Shown here: positions 16,370 through 25,447 of the stretch, piece by piece
How the letters are laid out: each line of letters opens with the position of its first letter
How positions within the stretch are numbered: position 1 is the stretch's first letter
From: Pyrobaculum arsenaticum DSM 13514
GTDB taxonomy: Archaea; Thermoproteota; Thermoprotei; Thermoproteales; Thermoproteaceae
Direction: 5' to 3'
DNA length: 64,000 nucleotides
Assembly (NCBI RefSeq): GCF_000016385.1
Contig: NC_009376.1
Coordinates: forward strand, 1,984,001-2,048,000
Made by a program: the position numbers and the translations under genes
Notes under the pieces: generated by a model
The model's database searches: none
Told to the model about the DNA's origin: nothing
The model's input: the letters and a program-made list of their open reading frames with translations, nothing else

Positions 16370-17674
16370 GTGACAGAAAAATGGTACCAACTCTCGGTTG
16401 AGACGCACCGGAGATACGGCGGCAAAATCTCTGTAATACCAAAGGTGCCGGTTAGGTCTATAGAAGATTTCGCAATATACTACACACCTGGTATAGCTGA
16501 GGTGTCGCGCCAGATTCACAAAAACCCAGAAATGGCGTTTGAGCTTACCTCTAGGTGGAATATTATTGGCGTATTGACAGACGGCACAAGAGTCCTAGGT
16601 CTAGGCAACATAGGCCCAGAGGCGGCGTATCCTGTAATGGAAGGCAAAGCACTTATTTTCAAGTACTTAGGAGGAGTAGACGCTATTCCCATTCCTATTA
16701 GGGTGCGGACGCCTGAGGAGTTCATATTTGTAGCAAAGGCCCTCGAACCGGCGCTGGGAGGTATAAACCTCGAAGATATAGAGTCCCCCAAGTGCTTCTA
16801 CCTGCTAGACAAGTTGCGAGAAGAGTTGAAAATCCCGGTGTGGCACGACGATCAGCAAGGCACAGCCACCGCAACGCTCGCGGGACTTATAAACGCGCTT
16901 AAGCTCGTGGGTAAGAAGTTCAGCGATGTCGTGATCGCCCTTATAGGCGCAGGCGCCTCGAATATATACACTGCCCGCATCCTTATCAAATACGGCGCTA
17001 AGCCGGGAAACCTCATCTTGGTAGACAGCAAGGGGATTCTCCACCCCGAGCGCGACGACATAGACAAAATGATGCTCGAAAACCCGTGGAAGTATAAATA
17101 CGCCATTGAGACCAACGCAGAGCGGCGTAAAGGCGGCATTCCCGAAGCTATGAAAGGCGCAGATGTAGTTATTGGAGCGTCAAGGCCGGGTCCCGGCGTC
17201 ATAAAGAAGGAGTGGGTAGCATCAATGAACAAAGACGCCATCGTATTTGCCTTGGCCAACCCCGTCCCCGAGATCTGGCCCTGGGAGGCAAAGGAGGCTG
17301 GGGCCAAGATTGTGGCTACTGGGAGGAGTGACTTCCCCAACCAGATAAACAACTCGTTGATATTCCCCGCCGTGTTCAGAGGCGCCCTAGACGTCAGAGC
17401 TACTACCATAACTGATGAAATGCTCATAGCCGCGGCAGAAGAGGTGGCGAAATTCGCCGAGGAAAAAGGAATCCACGAAGAGTATATAGTGCCAAAGATT
17501 ACAGAGTGGGAAGTTTATGTAAGAGAGGCGGCAGCCGTCGCGGCGATGGCCTCTTCACAAAGAGTGGCGAGGATCCCGAGATCTTACAACGAGGAGCTTG
17601 AGATTGCGAGGAGTATAATATCAAAAAGCATAAAGACTCTTGAAATCTTGATGAGGGAGAAAATAATTGAATAA
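16370..17674 (+). CDS. Malic enzyme, NAD(P)-dependent
   Basis: The 434-residue protein is a short prokaryotic-type malic enzyme. It has YTPGIAEVS (43-51), [21 protein letters not shown] near 66-86, catalytic [14 protein letters not shown] with the lysine near 90, [15 protein letters not shown] near 160-174 and a Rossmann [11 protein letters not shown] near 190-200. It oxidatively decarboxylates malate to pyruvate and CO2, with a divalent metal held by the ED/DD residues. It is next to citrate synthase on the other strand, both central carbon genes. The start codon is GTG. Confidence 0.93.
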   Translation: MTEKWYQLSVETHRRYGGKISVIPKVPVRSIEDFAIYYTPGIAEVSRQIHKNPEMAFELTSRWNIIGVLTDGTRVLGLGNIGPEAAYPVMEGKALIFKYLGGVDAIPIPIRVRTPEEFIFVAKALEPALGGINLEDIESPKCFYLLDKLREELKIPVWHDDQQGTATATLAGLINALKLVGKKFSDVVIALIGAGASNIYTARILIKYGAKPGNLILVDSKGILHPERDDIDKMMLENPWKYKYAIETNAERRKGGIPEAMKGADVVIGASRPGPGVIKKEWVASMNKDAIVFALANPVPEIWPWEAKEAGAKIVATGRSDFPNQINNSLIFPAVFRGALDVRATTITDEMLIAAAEEVAKFAEEKGIHEEYIVPKITEWEVYVREAAAVAAMASSQRVARIPRSYNEELEIARSIISKSIKTLEILMREKIIE

Positions 17675-17689
17675 AATTTTTGTTTTTAA

Positions 17690-18919
17690 TTATCTTTGGT
17701 CAATTGGTATGTACTGTAGGTCGTGTGGACCTGCGTAGCACGCACGCGGTCTGAATATCCTATTGTTCTCCCAATATTCGAGGATGTGCGCCACCCAGCC
17801 CACTACTCTCGATACTGCGAATATGGGGGTGAAGTACTCGTAGGGCACGCCCATGTAGTAGAACGCGATGCCGGACCAGAAGTCGACGTTCGGGTACAGC
17901 TTCCTCTGCTGGAAGTACGGGTTATTCAGCACCTCGTGCTCTATGGCGCTGGCTACGGCGAATAGGTTCTTCGGATCTCCGAACTTGGCCACGTAGTCTC
18001 TGGAAAACTCCTTAAAGATCCTGGCCCTGGGATCGTACGCCTTGTAGACTCTATGTCCCACACCCATTAGCTTAGGGCCGCCTGGCTTAGTAGCCGCTTC
18101 CACCAGTTCTTTTGCCTTGGAGGGATCTCCGATTTCTAGGTAGTTCCTCACAGCCATCTCGTTGGCCCCGCCGTGGAGCGGGCCCTTAAGCGCCGCGATT
18201 GCGGCAACCACAGAGGAGTACAGATCGCTTAGCGTAGAGGCCACCACGTGGGCGGTGAAGGTGCTGGCAGGTACCTCGTGGTCTGCGTGTAGGATTAAGT
18301 ATAGATCGATGCCCCTGGCCGCCAGGGGGTCTGGCTCTTTGCCGAACATCATGTAGAGGAAGTTAGCGGCGTGTGATAAGTCGTCCCGAGGCCTCACCAG
18401 CTCCAGACCCTTGGAAAACCGGTAGTGATATGCCACAATAGTCGGCAACTTGGCTATGAGTTTCTCCGCAATTCTGTAGGCCAACTCCTTCTCCTCTGCC
18501 TTGTACCTCCCCACTCTCAACGCCTCGATCAGCTTCTGGTTATCTTCGTCGTAGGCCCCCTCAGCCGCGACAGCGGCTTCGAGAGCGAACATTGGGTGCG
18601 CCTTCGCCAACGCCCTTATTACCTCCACTGTGGCTGGGTGCAAGTCCCTCGAAGATTTTAGTCTTCTCTCATACTCTTTCAACTCGGACCTAGTGGGCAA
18701 CCTGCCGTATAGGACTAAGAACGAGACCTCTTCGTAGTTTGAGAACTTAGCCAAGTCCTCTATTCTATACCCCCTGTACCACAAGATGCCCTTCTCCCCG
18801 TCTATGTCGCTGATTGTGGTGTTTTTTATTAGTACATCCTCAAGGCCGTGTACAATGGGGCCGCATGGCGATTGCAAAACTTTTCCCGATGTCCTAATTT
18901 GTACAGTTTGTTCACTCAT
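17690..18919 (-). CDS. gltA: Citrate synthase
   Basis: I prefer ATG 18919 (MSEQTVQIRTSG), which is about 25 nt from a TATA-like CATTTTAGG near 18940-18948. The 409-residue enzyme shows the archaeal citrate synthase landmarks: DGEKGILWYRGYRIEDLA near 40-57, LHADHEVPASTF near 215 (His), GPLHGGANE near 245 (His) and GVGHRVYKAYDPRA near 285 (His, Arg). These condense oxaloacetate and acetyl-CoA in the first step of the oxidative citric acid cycle. Some members of this group also act as 2-methylcitrate synthases. The genes 17674 and 17690 converge with a T-rich junction. Confidence 0.93.
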   Translation of the reverse strand: MSEQTVQIRTSGKVLQSPCGPIVHGLEDVLIKNTTISDIDGEKGILWYRGYRIEDLAKFSNYEEVSFLVLYGRLPTRSELKEYERRLKSSRDLHPATVEVIRALAKAHPMFALEAAVAAEGAYDEDNQKLIEALRVGRYKAEEKELAYRIAEKLIAKLPTIVAYHYRFSKGLELVRPRDDLSHAANFLYMMFGKEPDPLAARGIDLYLILHADHEVPASTFTAHVVASTLSDLYSSVVAAIAALKGPLHGGANEMAVRNYLEIGDPSKAKELVEAATKPGGPKLMGVGHRVYKAYDPRARIFKEFSRDYVAKFGDPKNLFAVASAIEHEVLNNPYFQQRKLYPNVDFWSGIAFYYMGVPYEYFTPIFAVSRVVGWVAHILEYWENNRIFRPRACYAGPHDLQYIPIDQR

Positions 18920-18987
18920 AGAAGTATGTCGTAACACCCTAAAATGTCTCTTGTCTTTGATAATTCATGTAAATTTTTTAGCCAACG

Positions 18988-19038
18988 AGTCAGATAGGAT
19001 GCCGCCAGTCACACATCCTTCGGGTTCTCTTCATCACG
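18988..19038 (-). ncRNA. Candidate C/D-box guide sRNA
   Basis: Read on the minus strand, a perfect C box GTGATGA (19037-19031) and a D box CTGA (18993-18990) enclose 37 nt, the right size for a D'/C' interior. The inner boxes are weak (D' CCGA or CGAA; C' GGATGTG or TGTGTGA). CTTATAAAAC centred near 19060, overlapping the stop of the wHTH gene, places a transcription start at the C box. The only open frame there is 15 codons. The target is unknown. Confidence 0.42.
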
Positions 19039-19055
19039 CCGTGATACCACGGCGT
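19036..19055. repeat. Perfect hairpin ACGCCGTG-ATAC-CACGGCGT
   Basis: Eight base pairs with a four-base loop, between the stop of the wHTH regulator (19060) and the candidate sRNA. It lies exactly between the TATA-like box and its expected start site on the minus strand, so it could be an operator as well as a 3-prime end structure for the regulator gene. Confidence 0.5.
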
Positions 19056-19059
19056 AGTT

Positions 19060-19623
19060 TTATAAGCTTAGCTTCTGGGGGCACTTCAGAGCTATGTAAG
19101 CGAAGGCGTCGGCGTAATTTTCGCCGCACGAGATAATTACAGAAAAGTCCCCCGCCACCTTTGCCTTAAGTAAACTTGCAAGGGCTGTGTCGTACGATTC
19201 TAGGCTCTCCCCCAGCGGAGGGAGGAAAAACCGGTCTCCTCTCTTTTCTAGTATCAATGCGCCGCATGCTCCGAGCCGCACCAGCGAGTCTCTTGTCTTC
19301 AACGGGTCTTTTACTTCCTCTTGCAAAACGTAGGCCATGCAACGCCTTCCGCATAACAGCCTCTTCGCCTCCTCAACAGCGAATATCTCGGCGACGCCGC
19401 AGAGATTTAGCGCCTCTTTTAGAAAGGAGAATCCCTGCTCAGTAGCCACCACCCCGCCCCTCATTACGGCTACGTGGCCCAGATCACGTGCGCCTTCCAG
19501 CAACGTCCTCACAATGCCTTCGCCTATCCTCAACTCTTCGGCTAAGTTTTTCCTGCCTCTTGGCGTTTTTGATAGGCTGAGCAAGGCGAGCATCTGTAAA
19601 TAAGCCACCTCCCTGCTTTTCAC
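19060..19623 (-). CDS. Winged-helix transcriptional regulator (DUF4443-like)
   Basis: The 187-residue protein begins with a helix-turn-helix region: YLQMLALLSLSKTPRGRKNL, AEELRIGEGIVRTLLEGARD (28-47), then a wing GHVAVMRGGVVATEQGFSFL. The remaining 110 residues form a sensor-like domain with cysteines (LCGVAEIF, LLCGRRCMAYVL) and CGENYADAFAYIALKC. The layout resembles archaeal DUF4443 regulators that control transport or metabolism genes. It starts at GTG 19623, divergent from TIP49 with a gap of 57 bases that holds a TATA box on each strand. Confidence 0.65.
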   Translation of the reverse strand: MKSREVAYLQMLALLSLSKTPRGRKNLAEELRIGEGIVRTLLEGARDLGHVAVMRGGVVATEQGFSFLKEALNLCGVAEIFAVEEAKRLLCGRRCMAYVLQEEVKDPLKTRDSLVRLGACGALILEKRGDRFFLPPLGESLESYDTALASLLKAKVAGDFSVIISCGENYADAFAYIALKCPQKLSL

Positions 19624-19680
19624 GAAGTAAGTGTAGTAAGGCCGTTATAAAGTTTTTAAACGGGATAATAGGAGCGCCTT

Positions 19681-21033
19681 ATGTCTTCTATTAAAATTGA
19701 AGAGGTAAACACCTCCCTGGAGAGGTTTGCGGCCCACAGCCACATTAAGGGGCTGGGAGTTAGAGATGGGAAAGTCCAATTTGTGGCTGACGGCTTTGTG
19801 GGGCAGACCGAGGCGCGGGAGGCCGCTTACATAATTGTCCAGATGATTAAGGAGGGAAAGTTCGCAGGGAGGGGTGTACTTATCGTCGGCCCCCCGGGCA
19901 CGGGGAAGACGGCGCTGGCTTTGGGAATAGCCCGGGAGCTGGGCCCGGAGACGCCCTTTGTGGCGATCTCCGGCGGCGAGATATACTCGCTTGAGGTGAA
20001 GAAGTCGGAGTTTTTGATGAGGGCTCTGAGGAGGGCCATAGGGATTAGGATTAGGGAGTGGAGGAAGGTATATGAGGGAGAGCTGAGGTCTATTGATATT
20101 AGATATGGGCGCCACCCCTACAACCCATACCTGCAGAGGGTGTTGGGGGCCACCATCAAGCTGAGGACTCGGGACGAGGAGAAGACGCTGAGGGTGCCGG
20201 CTGAGATTGCGCAACAGCTAATTGAGCTCGGCGTGGAGGAGGGGGACGTGATTATGATAGACGAGGAGACAGGCGCTGTGTCGCTGGTGGGCAGAGGCGA
20301 GGGCGGCGAGCAATACGACGTGGGTAGGAGGAGGATCGAGCTCCCCAAGGGGCCCGTCTACAAGGAGAAGGAGATAGTCAGGTTCTACACGCTTCACGAT
20401 GTGGACATGTCCCTGGCCAGGCAGAGGGGGCTGATCTCGGCCATGCTGTTCGGCTTTGCCGAGGAGGTAAAGGAGATCCCAGAAGAGATTAGGAGGCAGA
20501 GCGACGAAATAGTCAAGAAAGTACTAGAGGAAGGCAAGGCGGAGCTGGTGCCAGGAGTGTTGTTCATCGACGACGTCCACCTCCTCGATATAGAGAGCTT
20601 CTCATTCTTAATGAGGGCTATGGAGACGGAGTTTGCCCCCATCATAATTATGGCCACCAATAGGGGGATTGCAAGGATTAGGGGTACTGACATAGAGGCG
20701 CCGCACGGAATCCCCCAGGACATGCTGGATAGACTCGTCATTATTCGTACTCGGCCCTATACGGCTGAGGAGATACGCGAGATTATCTCCATAAAGGCGA
20801 ATGAGCAGAAGGTACCGCTGACCAAAGAGGCCCTTGATCTCCTCACATCAATAGGCGTAGACCACTCGCTGAGGTACGCCCTCCAGTTGTTGACGCCGGC
20901 TTATATAGTCGCAAAAGAACGCGGCAAGGGGTCTGTGGGCAGAGAGGAGATAGAAGAGGTGAGGAGGCATTTCGTTTCGGTGAAGGAGTCCGTGGAGTAC
21001 GTGAAGTCGCTGGAGGAGAAGTTTTTAAGATAG
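19681..21033 (+). CDS. TIP49/RuvB-like AAA+ ATPase (RuvBL homologue)
   Basis: The 450-residue protein has the pontin/reptin order: SHIKGLGV near 20-27, Walker A GPPGTGKT at 70-77, a long OB-type insertion domain (about 120-290), Walker B VLFIDDVHLLD near 300, sensor-1 IIMATNRG and a lid with LVIIRTRPYTAEEIREI. Eukaryotic relatives act in chromatin remodelling and RNP assembly; archaeal roles are unclear. The Walker B reads DDVH where RuvBL proteins usually have DEVH. TTTTTAAAC (19652-19662) lies about 24 nt before the ATG. Confidence 0.92.
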   Translation: MSSIKIEEVNTSLERFAAHSHIKGLGVRDGKVQFVADGFVGQTEAREAAYIIVQMIKEGKFAGRGVLIVGPPGTGKTALALGIARELGPETPFVAISGGEIYSLEVKKSEFLMRALRRAIGIRIREWRKVYEGELRSIDIRYGRHPYNPYLQRVLGATIKLRTRDEEKTLRVPAEIAQQLIELGVEEGDVIMIDEETGAVSLVGRGEGGEQYDVGRRRIELPKGPVYKEKEIVRFYTLHDVDMSLARQRGLISAMLFGFAEEVKEIPEEIRRQSDEIVKKVLEEGKAELVPGVLFIDDVHLLDIESFSFLMRAMETEFAPIIIMATNRGIARIRGTDIEAPHGIPQDMLDRLVIIRTRPYTAEEIREIISIKANEQKVPLTKEALDLLTSIGVDHSLRYALQLLTPAYIVAKERGKGSVGREEIEEVRRHFVSVKESVEYVKSLEEKFLR

Positions 21034-21486
21034 CCGCTTGGCCATATAAACGTTGTACACGGCATAGATCATCAAGATCTGCCCAATGTCTAGGTAGTAC
21101 TGCGTGACGTTTTTTATGCTTATCGTATACACGAGTGGGTATAGTGATATTCCATATCCTGGGGGAGATGAGGTGAATAACAACGCCAAGTAGTGGAAAA
21201 ACGCCGCCGCGATAGACAGCATGGCCAACGTCCACCGGGTCCTCTGATTCGGCTTTACGAAAAACGTAGCTACAATCGCCGCGAAGAGGAGCGTTATGTA
21301 AACTACCTCAATGCGCCAGAAGTATAACCATATCGGCGTGTATGCCACTGTGGCTACGCCCTCGGGGGTGAGCACTCTGTTGGGAGGTGGTCTGAAGGCG
21401 TCTGAGACGAAGTACTCAACCGGCAGAAATGCCAAGAAAACAGACGCCGCGGCTATTATCACTAAGATTAAGAGTTGCCTCGTCAT
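21025..21486 (-). CDS. Membrane protein, four predicted helices, unknown function
   Basis: ATG 21486 overlaps the stop of the site-2 protease gene as ATGA, so I take it as the start. The 153-residue protein has helices at about 4-22 (LLILVIIAAASVFLAFL), 55-75, 85-103 and 128-148 and an extracellular loop with DAFRPPPNRVLTPEGVAT. It is in an operon with the protease and may be a partner or substrate. No family was recognised. Its end overlaps the TIP49 stop by nine bases on the other strand. Confidence 0.65.
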   Translation of the reverse strand: MTRQLLILVIIAAASVFLAFLPVEYFVSDAFRPPPNRVLTPEGVATVAYTPIWLYFWRIEVVYITLLFAAIVATFFVKPNQRTRWTLAMLSIAAAFFHYLALLFTSSPPGYGISLYPLVYTISIKNVTQYYLDIGQILMIYAVYNVYMAKRLS

Positions 21487-22991
21487 CTTATCGCTTCTAG
21501 GACTCTGTACTGCTCGCCTATTAGCCCCAGGGCGATGTTGAAGATCAGCATCGCGGCGAGGATCCAAGTCACTGCGTTGACTACCGCGGTGCCTTTCTTT
21601 TCGCCGAGCTTCCGCTGTGCCACAGCCGCGAGAAGTTGCCCCCCGTCAAGTGGATAGATTGGCAAGGCGTTTATAGCTGCCAGGCCGTAGTTCACCACGA
21701 GGAGCCAGAAAATTAGTTTTGTAAAATCTGTGTTGTAAAGCTGTTCCCTCTTCACGGGCCCATAGTCATATCCCAGTAATGGGAAGCTGGTTGGTCCGAT
21801 GCCGTAAAACAACCGCCCGTCTTTTTCCACAAGCGTGACATTAAAGACGTGGATTGTGCCGTTTCTCTCAACATATACCTTTACCGCATCGCCTGCTTTG
21901 CAGATTCTTCTCGACTCCAGTATAAAGGCGAGGAAGTCCCCGCTACTTGTGATGTCTCTGGCCACCCCGCAACCCTCCACTCTCTTAATAACGTCGCCAG
22001 GCCTTACCCCGCCTAGGTAGAGAGAGCCATCGGTGTAGAGCCACCTCAGCTGTGAAGGTGTTGTGAAATTCGAGTAGTCTACCTGCACCTCGTACCTGTG
22101 AAGCCAAGAATAGGCAACCAGAGTCACTTTGTCGCCGGGCTTGCAACTAATAGTTTTGTTAATCCCCAGCAGGGGACCAAGTCCCGCTAACACGTTGATC
22201 TTCGTCACAAAATCATCTGGCGTGTAGACCCTCTCCACAAAGCCGCAACCCCGGATTTCTACCACTCTGTCGCCGGGATGTATGCCGTAAGCTGATGCGC
22301 CAAACACGGCGCCGCCAAGTCCAGCCCAGGCACCAAAAACTCCTATTAACATTGCGATGATGGCTATCACGACGTTTGCGGCAACGCCGCTGGCCAGCAC
22401 CGCGGCTTTGGCCTCGGTACTCGCTTTTTTGAACTGGTCTTCGTCAGGCTCTACAAAGGCGCCGCTTAGTATGTAGAATAGGGAGAAGACGCCCACTGAT
22501 TTCACCGGTATTCCGTATCTCAGCGCGGCGTAGCCGTGCATCAGCTCGTGCAGTACTACGGCCACGGCAATAGCCACAGCGAGGTAGGGAAGTTGATCCC
22601 ACGGAAGGGTAAGGCCCGGCACAATCGGCGTGACGCCTGCCGAGCCTGCGGCGGCCTCTTGTACTGGCGCCCCGCCTAAAAGCATTCTCAAGGCGTTTAC
22701 CGTGCCACCTACCAAGATGTAGAGGAAACCTGGCAGAGAGCTCAGCTGTCCGTCAGGCCTTATAAAAGGCATAGCTAGAAACATAGGCAACGCAAACAGC
22801 ACCAATACCGAGACGAGGTATACCTTCAACGGAATGAACCTCAGCTTATCCGTAAACAATACCACGTACTTCGTAAGTTTCTCGCTTTTCCAGTATATTG
22901 CTACGAAGTACTTCACCGCATCTTTTTTGAAAATGTATAACACACCTACGAGCGCCAGCCAGCTGAGAATAAACCATATCGCCGCGTCCAC
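21483..22991 (-). CDS. Site-2 protease-type membrane metalloprotease (M50) with PDZ domains
   Basis: The 502-residue protein has an N-terminal helix, HELMHGYAALRYG near 163-175 with the zinc site HExxH, and NALPIYPLDGGQL near 448 holding the third zinc ligand (NxxPxxPLDGG). Between these are two PDZ-like domains (GDRVVEIRG near 236 and GVRPGDVIKRVEG near 325). The arrangement resembles archaeal S2P/RseP enzymes that cut membrane-bound regulators. GTG 22991 follows TATTTAATAT (about 23010) by about 26 nt. The next gene downstream encodes a small membrane protein. Confidence 0.9.
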   Translation of the reverse strand: MDAAIWFILSWLALVGVLYIFKKDAVKYFVAIYWKSEKLTKYVVLFTDKLRFIPLKVYLVSVLVLFALPMFLAMPFIRPDGQLSSLPGFLYILVGGTVNALRMLLGGAPVQEAAAGSAGVTPIVPGLTLPWDQLPYLAVAIAVAVVLHELMHGYAALRYGIPVKSVGVFSLFYILSGAFVEPDEDQFKKASTEAKAAVLASGVAANVVIAIIAMLIGVFGAWAGLGGAVFGASAYGIHPGDRVVEIRGCGFVERVYTPDDFVTKINVLAGLGPLLGINKTISCKPGDKVTLVAYSWLHRYEVQVDYSNFTTPSQLRWLYTDGSLYLGGVRPGDVIKRVEGCGVARDITSSGDFLAFILESRRICKAGDAVKVYVERNGTIHVFNVTLVEKDGRLFYGIGPTSFPLLGYDYGPVKREQLYNTDFTKLIFWLLVVNYGLAAINALPIYPLDGGQLLAAVAQRKLGEKKGTAVVNAVTWILAAMLIFNIALGLIGEQYRVLEAIR

Positions 22992-23054
22992 GCCCCCCGT
23001 CGAAGTTGATATTAAATAATTTACACTACTCCCGGTGGCCAGACTTGCGACTAG

Positions 23055-23972
23055 CTACTGGCCTTTCTTAGTATCGGCGGTTTTCTGGCTTTTCCTCTCT
23101 GCGTGCTGGTGCGGCTCAACGTGTACAGTAACTTCGCCGCCAAGCTCTTGTTTGAGCGCTTTTTCCACGCCGTCAGCTATTTCGTGCGCCTCCTTAACCG
23201 TTAGGTTTTCATCTACTGTAATTGTGACTTCGGCGTGGTATATGCTCCCCGATTTCCTCACCTTTATCGACTTTACCGATTTAACGCCATTTACACCTCC
23301 TGCCTTAGCCTTTGCTCTCGCCACCACGTCCGGCGGGGCGTAGTCCAGAAGCTCCACTACAGAGGTCTTTAATAGGGCTAAGCTGAGCTTGACAAAGTAT
23401 ATCGTTATAACCGTTGCGATTGCCACATCCACCGCCGGGCCCCACTGCGCAAAGAGCTCGGGATAGTAGGCCGAGGCCCACGCGCCCATGGCCAGCACTG
23501 CCAATATGGCCGCCGAAGACGCCAAGTCTGTGGAAAAGTGCAAGGCATCGGCCTCGAGGGCCCTCGACACCCCCCTAAATCGTCGGAGAACTCGCACTCT
23601 GTTGAAATCAATGGCCACGGCCGCAACTATGGCCAAAATACTCGCCAAAGTCGGCAAGTAGGTCTCCCAGCGTAACAACTTAGAGACCGCCTCATAGGCG
23701 ATAAGAGTAGCCGAGGCCATTACGGCAAGAGAACCCCCTATCCCGCCCAGAGTCTCGGCCTTGTGGTGGCCGTATGGGTGTTCCTGATCTGGAGGTTTTA
23801 GACTCGCTCTGATTGCGAGATAGGTTACCGTCACCGCCAGGAGGTCCACTGCCGAGTGCACCGCATCGGCCAGCACCGCCACAGAGAAGCTCTGGGTCCA
23901 CGCCGCGATTTTCAAAGTTGTCACAGCGACGCCGGCCAGCAGAGAGACTAGGGCAACTCTCAGCTTATCCAT
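23055..23972 (-). CDS. Cation diffusion facilitator (CDF) metal transporter
   Basis: ATG 23972 comes one base after the trpC stop, with GGCGGTGAG before it, so I take it as the start (305 residues). Six membrane helices carry the CDF metal site: LADAVHSAVDLLA near 30-42 (first HxxxD-like motif) and EADALHFSTDLASSA near 138-152 (HxxxD). HPYGHHKAETLGG is the usual loop after helix 2. The C-terminal ferredoxin-like domain starts near 215 (VNGVKSVKSIKVRKSG) and the tail is His-rich (HVEPHQH). It exports Zn2+ or similar ions in exchange for protons. Confidence 0.9.
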   Translation of the reverse strand: MDKLRVALVSLLAGVAVTTLKIAAWTQSFSVAVLADAVHSAVDLLAVTVTYLAIRASLKPPDQEHPYGHHKAETLGGIGGSLAVMASATLIAYEAVSKLLRWETYLPTLASILAIVAAVAIDFNRVRVLRRFRGVSRALEADALHFSTDLASSAAILAVLAMGAWASAYYPELFAQWGPAVDVAIATVITIYFVKLSLALLKTSVVELLDYAPPDVVARAKAKAGGVNGVKSVKSIKVRKSGSIYHAEVTITVDENLTVKEAHEIADGVEKALKQELGGEVTVHVEPHQHAERKSQKTADTKKGQ

Positions 23973-23973
23973 C

Positions 23974-24723
23974 TCACCGCCGTGAGACACACGACTCGGC
24001 GGCGTGCCTAAGTTCCTTTATTAATGCAGGGTTTTTCATTAGGGCTGTCCCGACGAGGACTCCCCTTGCGTATAGCATACATGCCTTCTCCACCTCCTCC
24101 GGCTTCGATATGCCGCTCTCTATTATAAAGTCGACGTCACCCCGCAACGCCTTAGCGATCTCAAACGCCTTCTGGAGGCTCACCTCCAGCGTGGCTAAGT
24201 CCCTGGCGTTTATGCCTAACATGACCTTGCCTCCCCACGTGGCGGCCTCCTTGGCATCTTGGAGGTTGTCTACCTCCACCACCGGCGTCAAGCCAAGCCG
24301 CTGGGCGTACTCCGCGAGCTCCATGGCCTTCTCCCTTCCCACTAGGCGGTAGATTATTAAGACGGCGTCGGCGCCGTATCCGTACGCCATGTCGATCTGC
24401 CTATTGTCTATGACGAAGTCTTTCATGAGCACGGGCTTAAAGGGCTTAGCCATGGTGATAAAGCGGTAGTCGCCAAGAAACCAGTAGGGCTCTGTAAGTA
24501 CCGAAAACGCGGCCGCATAGGGCTGAAGCATGGCGAAGTAGGCCCACGGCGGCATGTCAAGACGTACAACCCCCCGCGGCGACGCTCTCTTGTACTCGGC
24601 AATTATTCCAAATTCGCCGAGTGCCTTCGAGAAATCGACAAGAGGCAACGACCTCGCGGGGGGACTCGGCTCGGTGGCGAGGCGGAGCTCCACGGCCTTT
24701 TTAACCTGGGCCAGGAAGTCCAC
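23974..24723 (-). CDS. trpC: Indole-3-glycerol phosphate synthase
   Basis: GTG 24723 gives 249 residues, the usual TrpC length, and lies about 24 nt from an ATATAAAG box near 24740-24748. Catalytic elements of the TIM barrel are visible: AEYKRASPRG (the phosphate loop with Lys), VLTEPYWFLGD, VLMKDFVID (Lys), ALIIYRL-type strand, VVEVDN (Glu) and GINARDLATL with IESGISKPEE. It closes the indole ring in tryptophan synthesis. No other trp gene is nearby; the CDF transporter follows in the same operon. Confidence 0.93.
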   Translation of the reverse strand: MDFLAQVKKAVELRLATEPSPPARSLPLVDFSKALGEFGIIAEYKRASPRGVVRLDMPPWAYFAMLQPYAAAFSVLTEPYWFLGDYRFITMAKPFKPVLMKDFVIDNRQIDMAYGYGADAVLIIYRLVGREKAMELAEYAQRLGLTPVVEVDNLQDAKEAATWGGKVMLGINARDLATLEVSLQKAFEIAKALRGDVDFIIESGISKPEEVEKACMLYARGVLVGTALMKNPALIKELRHAAESCVSRR

Positions 24724-24775
24724 GGGTTTGCCAAATAAAGGCTTTATATTTTTAAATGAATCGGCTCGCGGGGGT

Positions 24776-25447
24776 ATGCTGGCCCTGTTCATGGCATGGC
24801 TCTACGGCCTCGTCCTCTATTCCGTCTATCTTTTTCTACTATGGCTCTGGCGAGAGAGAGTAGAGACCGTCCTTGTAGGTCTTTTCTTCGGTACCTTGAC
24901 AGCGGCGCAGTTCATCGCCAACAAGCTAGTCGACTACGGTGTCGGCGTGGCTCCGGCAGGCACCGTGATCTTTATGACTAACGTCGCAGTCCTCGACGCC
25001 ATGGCTGTCTTCTACGGGAGGCAGTTCGCCATAAGGGCCGTCAGGCTTGGATTCTTCTTCCAAGCGGCAGTTGCCTTCGCGGCATGGTCGGCGTCTCAAC
25101 TACCGCCACCCGCATGGTTTGCCGAGAGGGCGGCCGTAGTGGACAGCGTCATAGCCCCCTCGGCGAGGATCGCAATAGCCTCCCTAACGGCGTACCTTGC
25201 CTCCTCCACTATAGACGTCTACATAGTGACTAGGTGGCCGAGGCTCCACATACTCGCCAGGGTGTACAGCTCCTCCCTAGTAGCCCAAGTCGTCGACACG
25301 GCACTCTTTATCACGCTGGCCTTCGGCCCCAGCGCCGAGGTTATCCTAGGCCAGATAATCGTTAAGTGGTTGCAAATACCGCTGGAGGCCTTGTTAGTAT
25401 ACGGCGCGAGACGCTACGTGGGGGCTATCCGGGCGCCGACAGCCTGA
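24776..25447 (+). CDS. YhhQ/VUT-family transporter (probable queuosine/archaeosine precursor uptake)
   Basis: ATG 24776 follows TATTTTTAAAT (24746-24756) by about 24 nt and starts at the first membrane helix. The 223-residue protein has six helices; family-type segments are FGTLTAAQFIANKLVDYGVG near 38-57 and ASLTAYLASSTIDVYIVTRW near 138-157. COG1738 members import 7-deazaguanine precursors; that substrate is inferred, not shown. It overlaps the uppP end by 23 bases on the other strand. Confidence 0.78.
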   Translation: MLALFMAWLYGLVLYSVYLFLLWLWRERVETVLVGLFFGTLTAAQFIANKLVDYGVGVAPAGTVIFMTNVAVLDAMAVFYGRQFAIRAVRLGFFFQAAVAFAAWSASQLPPPAWFAERAAVVDSVIAPSARIAIASLTAYLASSTIDVYIVTRWPRLHILARVYSSSLVAQVVDTALFITLAFGPSAEVILGQIIVKWLQIPLEALLVYGARRYVGAIRAPTA

